A stretch of DNA of 64,000 nucleotides. Source: GCA-2731375 sp964590195. GTDB lineage: Bacteria > Pseudomonadota > Alphaproteobacteria > GCA-2731375. Of the stretch, positions 1 through 8,342 are shown in pieces. How positions within the stretch are numbered: the first letter of the stretch is position 1; each line of letters starts with the position of its first letter. The notes under the pieces are model-generated. The model ran no database searches, had not been told where the DNA came from, and worked only from the letters and a program-made list of their open reading frames with translations. Made by a program: the position numbers and the translations under genes. The stretch lies in assembly GCA_964590195.1 (NCBI GenBank), contig CAZPWJ010000013.1:15822-79821 (forward strand), read 5' to 3'.

Positions 1-543
1 TCGGTGGATTTGACCGGCGCCGTGGCGGGCGGCGGCTGGGGATGGGTCACTCGGCCCGGCATCATGTCCCATTGGCCCGGCGGGCTGTGCCTGTGCTTTC
101 CCGCCACCGGTACGGTCAACGGTACCCTGGTCCTGGACCGGGGCGATGTGAACTTGACCTTCAAACGTTATCTGGATGCGGCCATAACATTGCGCATCGA
201 GGATGATTATATAACCGCCATCGAAGGCGACGGCGTGGATGCGGATCTGATGCGCAGCTATTTCGCGGCCTGGGATGACCGGGACGCCTATGCCACCTCG
301 CATATCGGCTGGGGCATGAACCAGGGCGCCCGCTGGGATGCCATGACCATGTACGACCGCAAGGATTTCAACGGTACCGAGCTGCGCGCATTTGCCGGCA
401 ACGTGGTCTATTCCACCGGCGCCAACGAAGTGGCGGGCCGGCAAACCCTGGGCCATTTCGATCTGCCCATCCGCAATTGCACCGTGGAACTGGATGGCCA
501 GGCGGTGGTCAAGGATGGTGTCTTGCAGGGAGAGCTGGCATGA
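1..543 (+). CDS. NicX/M29-like metal-dependent enzyme, C-terminal part
   Basis: The reading frame is open from the window edge, so only the C-terminal ~180 residues are present. The sequence resembles the family that joins 2,5-dihydroxypyridine 5,6-dioxygenase (NicX) and M29-type aminopeptidases. It has an HIGWGMN segment and, near the end, GHFDLP followed by a short beta-rich tail (VELDGQAVVKDG). In NicX the His and Asp of the GHFD segment are metal ligands. The stop overlaps the start of the following acyl-CoA dehydrogenase (ATGA), so the two are translationally coupled, and an acyl-CoA ligase follows. This suggests ring-cleavage or amide catabolism feeding into CoA chemistry, but the substrate cannot be read from the sequence. 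Whether it is a dioxygenase or a peptidase is undecided. Confidence 0.7.
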   Translation, partial: SVDLTGAVAGGGWGWVTRPGIMSHWPGGLCLCFPATGTVNGTLVLDRGDVNLTFKRYLDAAITLRIEDDYITAIEGDGVDADLMRSYFAAWDDRDAYATSHIGWGMNQGARWDAMTMYDRKDFNGTELRAFAGNVVYSTGANEVAGRQTLGHFDLPIRNCTVELDGQAVVKDGVLQGELA

Positions 544-1748
544 CGGCGCCGGCCCTGAACGAATTGTTGGCCACGGCGCGGCGCCTGGGTCAGGACAAAT
601 TCCTCGACCGCGCCGCCGCCTATGACCGGGAGGGCCGGTTTCCGACGGAGAATTATGCCGATCTGCGCGAGGCCGGATTTCTTGGTCTGGTCATTCCCGC
701 GCGATATGGCGGCCTGGGCGTGGACTATCGGGGCTATATGGAGATCTCGGCCGAGCTGGGGCGGTGGTGCGGGGCCACGGCGCTGACCTTCAACATGCAT
801 TGCGCCACCATGTTGTGGTCATCCCAAATGGCTGACGATTTGGAGATGACGGATGCGCAACGCGCGGCCCACGAAGGCCGCCGCACGGGCATCTACCGCA
901 AGGTGATCGAGGACGGCGCCATCTTTGCCCAGCCGTTTTCCGAACCAAACAGCGCCGCGGCGGCGGGCAAGTCGCCCTTTGGCACCACGGCCCGCAAGGT
1001 TGACGGTGGCTGGCTGGTCAATGGCCGCAAACATTTTGCCTCCCTGGCCGGCGCGGCGGATTTCTACGGCGTACTCTGTACCGAGGCCAAGGAGACTGGA
1101 GAGGCAGACGTCAAGGACACGATCTATCTGGCCGTCGATGGCACGGCGGACGGCTTTACCATTAGCGGTGAATGGGATGTCCTGGGCATGCGGGCGACCT
1201 CGTCCAACAATCTGGAGATGCTGGATGTTTTCGTACCCGACGAACATCAGTTGATGCCACGGGGCAAATATTATCAGGCCGCCCTGAACTGGCCGCACAT
1301 GTTCATGACGCTCTGCCCGACCTATATGGGCATCGCCCAGGCGGCGTTTGATTTTACCTGCCAGTACCTGCGCGGCGAGGTGAAAGGCGGCCCGCCCGCC
1401 GGCAGCGCGCGGCATAGTCCGGCCAAGCAGTTGGCGGTGGCGGAAATGCGCATCAAGCTGGAACAGGCCCGGGCGCTGTTCCAATGCGCCATTCGGGAGG
1501 CGGGAGTCAATCCCCCCAAGGACGCCCGTCTGCGGGCCTATGCGGCGCAATACACGGTGATGGAGTTCGCCAACGATATTTGCCGCCTGGCGCTGCGCAC
1601 CTGCGGCGGGCGGGCCATCTTCCGCGGCTTGCGCCTGGAACAGCTATATCGCGATTCCCGTTGCGGTGCCCTGATGCTACCCTGGACACCGGAGATCTGT
1701 ATGGAACGCCTGGGCCGGGAAAGCTTGTTCGAGGCGGGCGAGACTTAG
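540..1748 (+). CDS. Acyl-CoA dehydrogenase family protein
   Basis: A 402-residue flavoprotein of the acyl-CoA dehydrogenase fold, expected to introduce a 2,3 double bond into an acyl-CoA and pass electrons to ETF. The N-terminal helical domain has FPTENYADLREAGFLGL and a GGLGVDYRGYMEISAELGR segment. The middle beta domain has FAQPFSEPN and NGRKHFASLAGAADFYGV. The C-terminal helical domain ends with CGGRAIFRGLRLEQLYRDSR and LPWTPEICMERLG. The ATG at 540 overlaps the previous stop and gives a normal family length; an upstream in-frame extension has no homology character. It lies between a NicX-like gene and an acyl-CoA ligase, forming one catabolic operon. The exact substrate is unknown. Confidence 0.88.
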   Translation: MTAPALNELLATARRLGQDKFLDRAAAYDREGRFPTENYADLREAGFLGLVIPARYGGLGVDYRGYMEISAELGRWCGATALTFNMHCATMLWSSQMADDLEMTDAQRAAHEGRRTGIYRKVIEDGAIFAQPFSEPNSAAAAGKSPFGTTARKVDGGWLVNGRKHFASLAGAADFYGVLCTEAKETGEADVKDTIYLAVDGTADGFTISGEWDVLGMRATSSNNLEMLDVFVPDEHQLMPRGKYYQAALNWPHMFMTLCPTYMGIAQAAFDFTCQYLRGEVKGGPPAGSARHSPAKQLAVAEMRIKLEQARALFQCAIREAGVNPPKDARLRAYAAQYTVMEFANDICRLALRTCGGRAIFRGLRLEQLYRDSRCGALMLPWTPEICMERLGRESLFEAGET

Positions 1749-1773
1749 AGAGACAGTTAAAGAGTTGGGGGCG

Positions 1774-3297
1774 ATGGATATCTCGCACTGGATCAGCCAC
1801 TGGGCTGATTGGCATGGCGACAAAACCGCGGTGCATTTCGAGGGCCGGGACATCGGCTATGGTGAAATGGATGCCAGGGTCCGGCGTCTGGCGGCCATGT
1901 TGCAAAACCAGCTTGGCGTGGGCAAGGGCGACCGGGTGGCGCACCTTGGCTATAACAGCCCGGAATTGCTGGAGCTGCTGTTCGCCTGTGCCCGCCTGGG
2001 CGCCATGCTGGTGCCCCTGAACTGGCGTTTGGCGCCGCCGGAACATGCCTGGATCCTGCGCGATTGCGAACCCAAGGCGGTGCTGGCCGAAGCTGACTTT
2101 TTCGACCACCTGAACGGCATCGATAGCGGCCTGCCCCTCGTGGCCTATGGGGCGGCCTGTGGCGCCGCGCCCGATGCGCATTGGCAAAGTTACGAGACAT
2201 TGCTTGATGCCACGGAAATGACGGCAACGGGCGGTGGCGGCATCGATGATCCGCTGACGATCGTCTATACCTCGGGCACCACGGGGCGGCCCAAGGGCAC
2301 GCTGTTGAGCCAGGAGGCGATTTTCTATAACGCGGTCAATGCCATCGCGGCCCAGGACATCACCGCGAACGATCATATTCTGACCGTGCTGCCCATGTTC
2401 CATGTGGGCGGCATGAATATCCACACCACGCCGGCCATCCATGCCGGTGCCACGGTCACCATTCAGGCCCGCTTTGACCCCGCCGCGACCTTGGCCGCGC
2501 TGACCGAACGCCAGCCGACGATGTTTCTGACGGTGCCGGCCATGGCCATGACCCTGGCCGGTCACCCTGACTGGGCGGCGGCGGATTTGTCCAGTCTGCG
2601 TTTCGTGGCGCTTGGTTCTTCCGCCGTGCCGGAGACGATTTTGCGCGCCTTTCTGGATCGGGGCATTGCCGCGACGCAGGTCTATGGCTTGACGGAAAGC
2701 GCGCCGGTCGCGGTCTGCCTGCCGATTGCCGATGCCTGGTCCAAAATCGGCTCATGCGGCAAACCGGCCCTGCATACCCAGGTCCGTATCGTGGATGACG
2801 ATGGCGATGACGTGGCACCGGGCGCCGGCGGCGAGATTGTCTTGCGCGGCAGAAACCTGTTCCGTGAATATTGGCGCAATGAAGCGGGCACGGCGGAAGC
2901 CTACGAGGGCGGCTGGTTCCACACCGGTGATATCGGGCATCAGGATGATGAGGGCTATTTTTACGTGGACGAGCGCAAGAAGGACGTGGTGATCTCGGGC
3001 GGTGAAAACATCTATCCGGCTGAACTGGAGAATATTCTGGCCGAATGTCCGGATCTGGTCGAGGCTGCCGTGATTGGCCGGCCCGATCCGCGCTGGGGCG
3101 AAATTCCCGTGGCCTGTGTGGTGCGCCAAACCGGCGCCGATATCCAGGGCGGCGATGTCCTGGCCCTGTTCGAGGGGCGCCTGGCCCGCTACAAGCATCC
3201 ACGGGAGGTGATTTTCATGGATGCCTTGCCGCGCAATGCCATGGGCAAGGTGGAAAAGTTTACCCTGCGCGGCGAACTTGCGAATAATGATGCATAA
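1774..3297 (+). CDS. AMP-dependent acyl-CoA synthetase/ligase
   Basis: A 507-residue ANL-superfamily enzyme that activates a carboxylic acid as acyl-AMP and transfers it to CoA. All core motifs are visible: the P-loop YTSGTTGRPKG, the YGLTES adenine-contacting motif, GWFHTGDIG, the hinge and A8 region KKDVVISGGENIYPAE, and the catalytic lysine in PRNAMGKVEKF near the C-terminus. The ATG at 1774 was preferred to a TTG at 1765, because the family begins with a short DISHWISHWADWHGDKTAV-like N-terminus. It starts 25 nt after the acyl-CoA dehydrogenase and very likely supplies that enzyme's CoA ester. The class resembles medium-chain or aromatic acid ligases; the acid itself cannot be told. Confidence 0.9.
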   Translation: MDISHWISHWADWHGDKTAVHFEGRDIGYGEMDARVRRLAAMLQNQLGVGKGDRVAHLGYNSPELLELLFACARLGAMLVPLNWRLAPPEHAWILRDCEPKAVLAEADFFDHLNGIDSGLPLVAYGAACGAAPDAHWQSYETLLDATEMTATGGGGIDDPLTIVYTSGTTGRPKGTLLSQEAIFYNAVNAIAAQDITANDHILTVLPMFHVGGMNIHTTPAIHAGATVTIQARFDPAATLAALTERQPTMFLTVPAMAMTLAGHPDWAAADLSSLRFVALGSSAVPETILRAFLDRGIAATQVYGLTESAPVAVCLPIADAWSKIGSCGKPALHTQVRIVDDDGDDVAPGAGGEIVLRGRNLFREYWRNEAGTAEAYEGGWFHTGDIGHQDDEGYFYVDERKKDVVISGGENIYPAELENILAECPDLVEAAVIGRPDPRWGEIPVACVVRQTGADIQGGDVLALFEGRLARYKHPREVIFMDALPRNAMGKVEKFTLRGELANNDA

Positions 3298-3363
3298 ATA
3301 TGCGAAATTTTGTCTTTGACGGTCCCCGGCCCGCCACAAATTCGCTATATTTCGCATCTAGGT

Positions 3364-3382
3364 TTGTCCGAGGATCGGACAA
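3364..3382 (+). promoter_or_regulatory. Perfect inverted repeat in the dacC 5' leader
   Basis: TTGTCCGA, a GGA loop and TCGGACAA form an uninterrupted 8-bp dyad ending 21 nt before the dacC start. It could be an operator or a 5' UTR hairpin. It has no U-tract, so a terminator for the upstream ligase is unlikely. Confidence 0.4.
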
Positions 3383-3403
3383 GAGGTTAGGGGACGAGGT
3401 TTC

Positions 3404-4579
3404 ATGAGTCTTTTTGCAAGCGGTTCGCGGCTGCTTTTGTTGGCCGTCACGGTTTTGGCACCGGCTCTGGTACTGTCCGGCGGCAATGCCTGGGCGGCGG
3501 CCAAGTCCTTGATCGAAACCCCGGCCAAACAGGCGATCCTGGTCGATCACGCCACCGGGACAGTGCTGTTTTCCAAGAACTCCGAACAGTCCATGCCGCC
3601 ATCGTCCATGTCCAAGCTGATGACCCTGTATATGCTGTTCGAGCGGCTGGCCGCCGGCGGTCTGAAGATGGACGATACCTTTCCGGTCAGCAAAAAAGCC
3701 TGGCGCATGGGCGGCTCGAAAATGTTCGTCAGGGTTGATACCCAGGTCAAGATCAGTGATCTGATCCGCGGCATTATCATACAATCGGGCAACGATGCCT
3801 GCATCGTGGTGGCGGAAGGCATTGGCGGCGATGAAGCATCCTTCGCCACCCTGATGAACGAGACCGCCCGGGAATTGGGCATGCTGGACAGCAATTTCGT
3901 CAACGCCTCCGGCTGGCCGCATATTGACCACGTCACGACGGCCAAGGATTTGTCCATTCTGGCCCGCGCCCTGATCGACAAATTTCCGCAATATTACCCG
4001 ATCTTTGCCGAACGTAGTTTTACCTTTTCCAAGATCCGCCAGGGCAACCGCAACCCCCTGCTTTATAAGAACGTCGGCGCCGACGGCTTGAAGACCGGCC
4101 ATACGGAGGCTGCCGGCTATGGCCTGGTCGCCTCGGCCCAGCGTAGCGGGCGGCGTCTGGATCTGGTGGTCAACGGCTTGAGCAGCGTCAATCAGCGCAG
4201 CAAGGAATCGCAGCGGCTATTGTCCTGGGGCTTTCGCGAATTCGGCAATTACGCCCTGTTCAAGGCCGGCGAACAGGTGGCGGATGCCCCGGTCTGGCTG
4301 GGCAGCGCCGGCGCGGTGCCGCTGTTGATCGAAGACCCCCTGACGATCATCATCCCGCGCAAGGCGCGCCGGGCCATGAAGGTCAGCGTCAATTATCAGG
4401 GTCCCCTGCCCGCACCCATCGCCAAGGGCCAGGTGTTGGCGACCTTGCGCATCGAGGCGCCAAACATGACCCCGATCGAGCGGCCCCTGATCGCCGGCGC
4501 CGATATCGCCCGCAAGGGTGTGTTTGGCCGCCTGGGCGCGGCGTTGGAGCATCTGTTGTTCGGCGGCGTCTCTAAATGA
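3404..4579 (+). CDS. dacC: D-alanyl-D-alanine carboxypeptidase (PBP5/6 type)
   Basis: A 391-residue low-molecular-weight penicillin-binding protein that trims the terminal D-Ala from peptidoglycan pentapeptides in the periplasm. A signal peptide spans about residues 1-32 (hydrophobic LLLLAVTVLAPALVL, cleavage near AWA-AA). The three active-site motifs are complete: S68-M-S-K71, S128-G-N130 and K230-T-G232. The C-terminal PBP5_C beta domain (about 290-390) ends in a short helix that probably anchors it peripherally to the inner membrane. The gene lies immediately upstream of holB, as in many alphaproteobacteria, but tmk, which I would expect between them, is absent. The symbol could equally be dacA or dacF. 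Confidence 0.93.
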   Translation: MSLFASGSRLLLLAVTVLAPALVLSGGNAWAAAKSLIETPAKQAILVDHATGTVLFSKNSEQSMPPSSMSKLMTLYMLFERLAAGGLKMDDTFPVSKKAWRMGGSKMFVRVDTQVKISDLIRGIIIQSGNDACIVVAEGIGGDEASFATLMNETARELGMLDSNFVNASGWPHIDHVTTAKDLSILARALIDKFPQYYPIFAERSFTFSKIRQGNRNPLLYKNVGADGLKTGHTEAAGYGLVASAQRSGRRLDLVVNGLSSVNQRSKESQRLLSWGFREFGNYALFKAGEQVADAPVWLGSAGAVPLLIEDPLTIIIPRKARRAMKVSVNYQGPLPAPIAKGQVLATLRIEAPNMTPIERPLIAGADIARKGVFGRLGAALEHLLFGGVSK

Positions 4580-4588
4580 TGCCCTGCC

Positions 4589-5677
4589 ATGGCGGATGAT
4601 CCCGAAGCCCCCTCCGGCCCTATCGCCACCGCCACATTGATCGGCCATGACGGCGCGGAACAGGCCTTTCTTGATACCGCCGCCGCCCAGCGGATGCCCC
4701 ATGCCTGGCTGCTGTCGGGTCCCAGGGGCATTGGCAAGATGACCTTGGCCTACCGCATGGCCCGGTTTCAGCTGTCCCAAGGGGTAAATGGCGGTGGTGA
4801 TATGTTCGGCGGGCCCGGCAGCCTGCAAATGGCGCCGGAGCATGATGTCTTTCGCCGCATCCTGGCAGGCGGCCATGGCGATATGCAAGTGATCGAACGG
4901 GTGCCGAACGAAAAGACCAAGAAAATGCGCGGCGATATCGTGGTCGATCAGATCCGCGGCCTGGGCCGGTTTTTCGCCATGACCTCGGCCGAGGGCGGCT
5001 GGCGCATCGCCATTATCGATGGCGCCGAAGAGATGAACCCGAATGCCGCCAACGCCCTCTTGAAGCTGCTGGAGGAGCCGCCCGAAAACAGCCTGCTGTT
5101 GTTGGTCAGCCATGCCGCCGGCCGCCTGCTACCGACTATTCGTTCGCGTTGCCGTCACCTCGCCTTGCGGCCGTTGGCGGAGGCGGATGCCATGGCCGTG
5201 CTGGCACAGCAGGCGCCCGAAATGGACGAGGACGAGCGCCTGGGCCTGGTCCGCCTGGCCGAGGGCAGTCCCGGCCGCGCCCTGGCCATGGGTGCCGAAG
5301 GCGGCCTGCAGACCTATGATGAATTGCTCAAGCTGGTTCGCAATCTGCCGGAGCTGGATTTCGCCGCCGTACATGCCCTGGGCGACCGCCTGAACCGGGC
5401 CAATAACGAGGCGGCGTACAGGGTCTGGATCGACCTGCTGCGGCTGTGGCTGTCGCGCCTGGCCCGTGGCGGCGCCGGGCTGGATGGCATGCGCGACGCG
5501 GTGGCGGGCGAGGCGGCCTTGGCTGGCCGCCTAACCGGCGCCGTCGGCCTTGATCGCTGGGTCGAGCTATGGGAAAAGATCGGCGGCTTGGCCATGCGGG
5601 CGGAGCGGGTCAATCTGGATCGAAAGCAGGTGGTGCTAAACGCCTTTATGGCGGTACAAAGCACCGCGCGAAATTAG
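4589..5677 (+). CDS. holB: DNA polymerase III subunit delta'
   Basis: A 362-residue AAA+ clamp-loader subunit that helps load the beta sliding clamp at primer-template junctions. Walker A is GPRGIGKMT (near residue 50). The sensor/Walker B region reads WRIAIIDGAEEMNPNAANALLKLLEEPPE, and the SRC motif with its arginine-finger serine is TIRSRCRHLALRPL. The four zinc-binding cysteines present in the E. coli protein between Walker A and the central region are not seen here. The ATG lies 10 nt after the dacC stop, and metG follows 26 nt later, so the three are probably co-transcribed. Confidence 0.93.
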   Translation: MADDPEAPSGPIATATLIGHDGAEQAFLDTAAAQRMPHAWLLSGPRGIGKMTLAYRMARFQLSQGVNGGGDMFGGPGSLQMAPEHDVFRRILAGGHGDMQVIERVPNEKTKKMRGDIVVDQIRGLGRFFAMTSAEGGWRIAIIDGAEEMNPNAANALLKLLEEPPENSLLLLVSHAAGRLLPTIRSRCRHLALRPLAEADAMAVLAQQAPEMDEDERLGLVRLAEGSPGRALAMGAEGGLQTYDELLKLVRNLPELDFAAVHALGDRLNRANNEAAYRVWIDLLRLWLSRLARGGAGLDGMRDAVAGEAALAGRLTGAVGLDRWVELWEKIGGLAMRAERVNLDRKQVVLNAFMAVQSTARN

Positions 5678-5703
5678 TATTTTTTCAGGTTAGGATTAAA
5701 GCG

Positions 5704-7260
5704 ATGGCCGAGGCCAAAGCCTATTACATCACGACGCCGATCTATTACGTCAATGACAAGCCCCATATCGGCCATGCCTACACCACGCTGGCCTGTGACG
5801 TGATTGCCCGCTTCATGCGCCTGGATGGCCGCGATGTGATGTTCATGACCGGCACCGACGAGCACGGCCAGAAGGTGGAAAAATCAGCCCAGGCTGCCGG
5901 CGTGGAGCCCCTGGCCTTTTGCGACGGCGTTTCCCAGAACTTCCGTGATCTGTCGCCGCTGCTGAATTTCTCCAATGACGGCTTCATCCGCACCACCGAG
6001 GACCGGCACACGGCGGCTTCCCAGGAAATCTGGCGGGCCATGGCGGATAATGGCGATATTTATCTCGACAGCTACGCCGGCTGGTATTCCGTCCGCGACG
6101 AGGCTTATTACGCCGAGGACGAGCTGACCGACGGCGCCAATGGCGAAAAACTTTCGCCCTTTGGTGCGCCGGTGGAATGGGTGGAGGAGCCGAGCTATTT
6201 CTTCCGCCTGTCCCAATGGCAGGACCGCTTGCTGGCCTACTACGACGAAGATCCGGGCCGCATTCTGCCGCAGAGCCGGCGCAACGAGGTCATCAGCTTT
6301 GTCAAAAGCGGCCTCAGGGACCTTTCAATCTCGCGCACCTCGTTCAAATGGGGCGTGCCGGTGCCCGGCGACGATGCCCATATCATGTATGTCTGGGTCG
6401 ATGCCCTGACCAACTATCTGACCGCCGTCGGCTATCCCGATACCGAGGCCGATAGCTTCAAGGCCTATTGGCCGGCCGATGTGCACATGGTGGGCAAGGA
6501 TATTCTGCGCTTCCACGCGGTCTATTGGCCGGCCTTTCTGATGTCCGCCGGTCTGGCTCCGCCCAAGCGGATCTTCGCCCATGGCTGGTGGACCGTGGAA
6601 GGCCAGAAGATGTCCAAATCCCTGGGCAATTTCATCCCGCCCCAGGAACTGGTGGACAAATACGGCCTGGATCAAACGCGCTATTTCATGATGCGGGAAT
6701 TGCCTTTTGGCAACGACGGCAATTTTTCCCATACGGCGATGGTCAACCGCATGAACAGCGATCTGGCCAACGATTTCGGCAATCTGGCCCAGCGCGTGCT
6801 GTCCATGATCAACAAGAACTGCGACGGAGCGGTGCCCACGCCCGCGCTGCTAAGCGTTGATGACGGCGCCCTGCTGGTCACGGCGCGGGAGCTGGTCGAT
6901 AAAATGCGCGCGGCCATGGACGAACAGGGCATCCATCATGCCCTGGCCGCATTATGGGAGGTGGTGGGCGATGCCAACCGTTATGTGGATGCCCAGGCAC
7001 CCTGGGGCCTGAAGAAGACCGATCCCGAGCGCATGGCGACGGTGCTGTACGTGCTGGCCGAGGTGATCCGCCATCTGGCCATTCTGGCTCAGCCCGTGGT
7101 GCCTGATGCGGCGGCAAAAATGTTGGACCAGCTGGCCATTCCGGAACAGCAGCGAAGCTTTGCTTCTCTGGGCGATCAGGAAATGCTGCTGCCGGGCACG
7201 GCGCTGCCGAAACCGCAAGGGGTCTTTCCGCGCTACAGCGGCGCGGAGGAGGACGCTTGA
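5704..7260 (+). CDS. metG: Methionyl-tRNA synthetase
   Basis: A 518-residue class I aminoacyl-tRNA synthetase that charges tRNA-Met. The signature PHIGHAYT (HIGH) lies about 20 residues from the N-terminus and GQKMSKSLGNF (KMSKS) near residue 302. The anticodon-binding helical domain fills the rest. The zinc-knuckle Cys pairs of the E. coli-type enzyme are absent: the connective peptide reads VRDEAYYAEDEL, placing it in the short, zinc-free MetRS group, and there is no C-terminal tRNA-binding EMAP domain. The ATG at 5704 is the natural start (MAEAKAYYITTPIYYVN). The stop overlaps the TTG of the next gene. Confidence 0.95.
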   Translation: MAEAKAYYITTPIYYVNDKPHIGHAYTTLACDVIARFMRLDGRDVMFMTGTDEHGQKVEKSAQAAGVEPLAFCDGVSQNFRDLSPLLNFSNDGFIRTTEDRHTAASQEIWRAMADNGDIYLDSYAGWYSVRDEAYYAEDELTDGANGEKLSPFGAPVEWVEEPSYFFRLSQWQDRLLAYYDEDPGRILPQSRRNEVISFVKSGLRDLSISRTSFKWGVPVPGDDAHIMYVWVDALTNYLTAVGYPDTEADSFKAYWPADVHMVGKDILRFHAVYWPAFLMSAGLAPPKRIFAHGWWTVEGQKMSKSLGNFIPPQELVDKYGLDQTRYFMMRELPFGNDGNFSHTAMVNRMNSDLANDFGNLAQRVLSMINKNCDGAVPTPALLSVDDGALLVTARELVDKMRAAMDEQGIHHALAALWEVVGDANRYVDAQAPWGLKKTDPERMATVLYVLAEVIRHLAILAQPVVPDAAAKMLDQLAIPEQQRSFASLGDQEMLLPGTALPKPQGVFPRYSGAEEDA

Positions 7261-8066
7261 GCCTGCTGGTCGACAGTCATTGCCATCTGGACTTTCCCTC
7301 TCTGAGCGGTGATCTGGATGGCGTGGTGGCGCGGGCGGCGGCCGCCGGCGTGGGGACGATGGTCACGATCTGCACGCGGGTTGAGCGCTTCGCCGCTATC
7401 CTGGCCATTGCCGAGCGTTTCGATAATGTCTACTGCTCGGTCGGTCTGCATCCCCATAGCGCGGCCGAGGAACCTGACTTGAGCGCGGAGCGCCTGATAG
7501 AGCTGGCCGGCCATGCCAAGGTGGTTGGGATTGGCGAATCCGGTTTGGATTTCCACTATGACAAGAGTCCGCGCGATATTCAGGCGCAATTGTTTCGCCG
7601 CCACATCGCCGCCGCCCGCGAAACCGGCTTGCCCCTGATCGTACATAGCCGGGCCGCCGATGCGGAGATGATCGCCATATTGCGGGATGAAGCGGCCAAG
7701 GGGCCGTTCCCCGGCGTTCTGCATTGTTTCTCTTCCGGTCCGGAATTGGCCCGCGCCGCCCTGGAACTTGGATTCTATATCTCGTTCAGCGGTATTCTTA
7801 CTTTCAAGAACGCCGACGAGGTCCGCGCGGTGGCGCTGGAAACGCCGCTGGAGCGTTTATTGGTGGAAACCGATGCGCCCTATCTGGCGCCCGTGCCTCA
7901 TCGCGGCAAGGACAACGAACCGGCCTTTGTCGCCAATACGGCTAATAAATTGGCCGAATTGAGGGGCCTAACCAGCCGGCAAATGGCGGAACAGAGTACG
8001 GTCAATTTTTTCCGTTTGTTCACCAAAGCCTCTGCGGCAGGCCAAAACATTCCTGTAGCGGAATAA
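7257..8066 (+). CDS. TatD-family metal-dependent deoxyribonuclease
   Basis: A 269-residue TIM-barrel hydrolase of the TatD/YcfH family, 3'-5' DNases linked to DNA repair and oxidative-stress survival. The metal-binding motifs are in order: DSHCHLDF at the N-terminus, GIGESGLDFHYD (bridging Glu), VHSRAAD, LHCFSS and VETDAPYLAPVPHRGK. It starts with a TTG that overlaps the metG stop (TTGA), giving the expected MSLLVDSHCHLDF beginning. In related genomes a metallo-beta-lactamase gene follows almost directly. Here a small RNA gene on the other strand separates them, and its terminator overlaps the tatD 3' end. Confidence 0.93.
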   Translation: MSLLVDSHCHLDFPSLSGDLDGVVARAAAAGVGTMVTICTRVERFAAILAIAERFDNVYCSVGLHPHSAAEEPDLSAERLIELAGHAKVVGIGESGLDFHYDKSPRDIQAQLFRRHIAAARETGLPLIVHSRAADAEMIAILRDEAAKGPFPGVLHCFSSGPELARAALELGFYISFSGILTFKNADEVRAVALETPLERLLVETDAPYLAPVPHRGKDNEPAFVANTANKLAELRGLTSRQMAEQSTVNFFRLFTKASAAGQNIPVAE

Positions 8067-8199
8067 AAGTAAGGGGCGCCGCAGCTTATGCCGCGGCGCC
8101 CCTTAGGTCGCTGTTCCGGGGGAGGAGGAGGCCCGGTCCAGCAGCACCAACCAAGACGGGTACGGTTGGTGCTTAGTCCGCATGCGTTACGAGCAACGA
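8063..8199 (-). ncRNA. Putative anti-Shine-Dalgarno small RNA, copy A
   Basis: Read on the minus strand, three hairpins lie in a row. Hairpin 1 has a perfect 10-bp stem (8164-8173 with 8143-8152) and an 11-nt loop GUACCCGUCUU. Hairpin 2 has GCUG/CAGC and CCGGG/CCCGG stem segments (8132-8142 with 8110-8120) and presents a CCUCCUCCUCC loop that can pair with Shine-Dalgarno sequences. Hairpin 3 is a 12-bp GC-rich terminator (8071-8104) followed by ACUUUUAUU. A second copy at 9140-9272 keeps the loops while the stems change compensatorily, which argues for a functional RNA. The layout recalls the alpha-r14 (NfeR1) and cuckoo sRNA groups of alphaproteobacteria. The ends are estimates, about 135 nt. 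Confidence 0.62.
8071..8104. terminator. Bidirectional Rho-independent terminator (tatD / sRNA copy A)
   Basis: A perfect 12-bp stem (AAGGGGCGCCGC with GCGGCGCCCCTT) starts 5 nt after the tatD stop. On the minus strand it is followed by ACTTTTATT, so it best serves the minus-strand small RNA. It may also stop tatD transcripts. Confidence 0.85.
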
Positions 8200-8204
8200 A
8201 CAGA

Positions 8205-8233
8205 TGCTAAGATTGGGGCCATAAGGTTAATAA
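8205..8233 (-). promoter_or_regulatory. Possible promoter of sRNA copy A
   Basis: On the minus strand, TTATTA (8233-8228), a 17-nt spacer and TTAGCA (8210-8205) lie just upstream of the conserved CTGTTCG 5' segment. The same arrangement, TTGTTAAC then an AT-rich box, precedes copy B. The match to the sigma-70 consensus is weak; conservation between copies is the main support. Confidence 0.35.
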
Positions 8234-8342
8234 AACACTATCACCGACGCCTGCGTATGATTTTTTGCCGATTTATTTCATGAGATTTGGAATACACCAT
8301 TATGAATATTAATGATTCTCGTCATTGTGGCTTGAGGCCGGC

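Noticed and set aside
7240..7260. GGAGGAGG motif near the metG end as a third small RNA copy
   Set aside because: It is in coding sequence and lacks the flanking hairpins and terminator seen in the two real copies.
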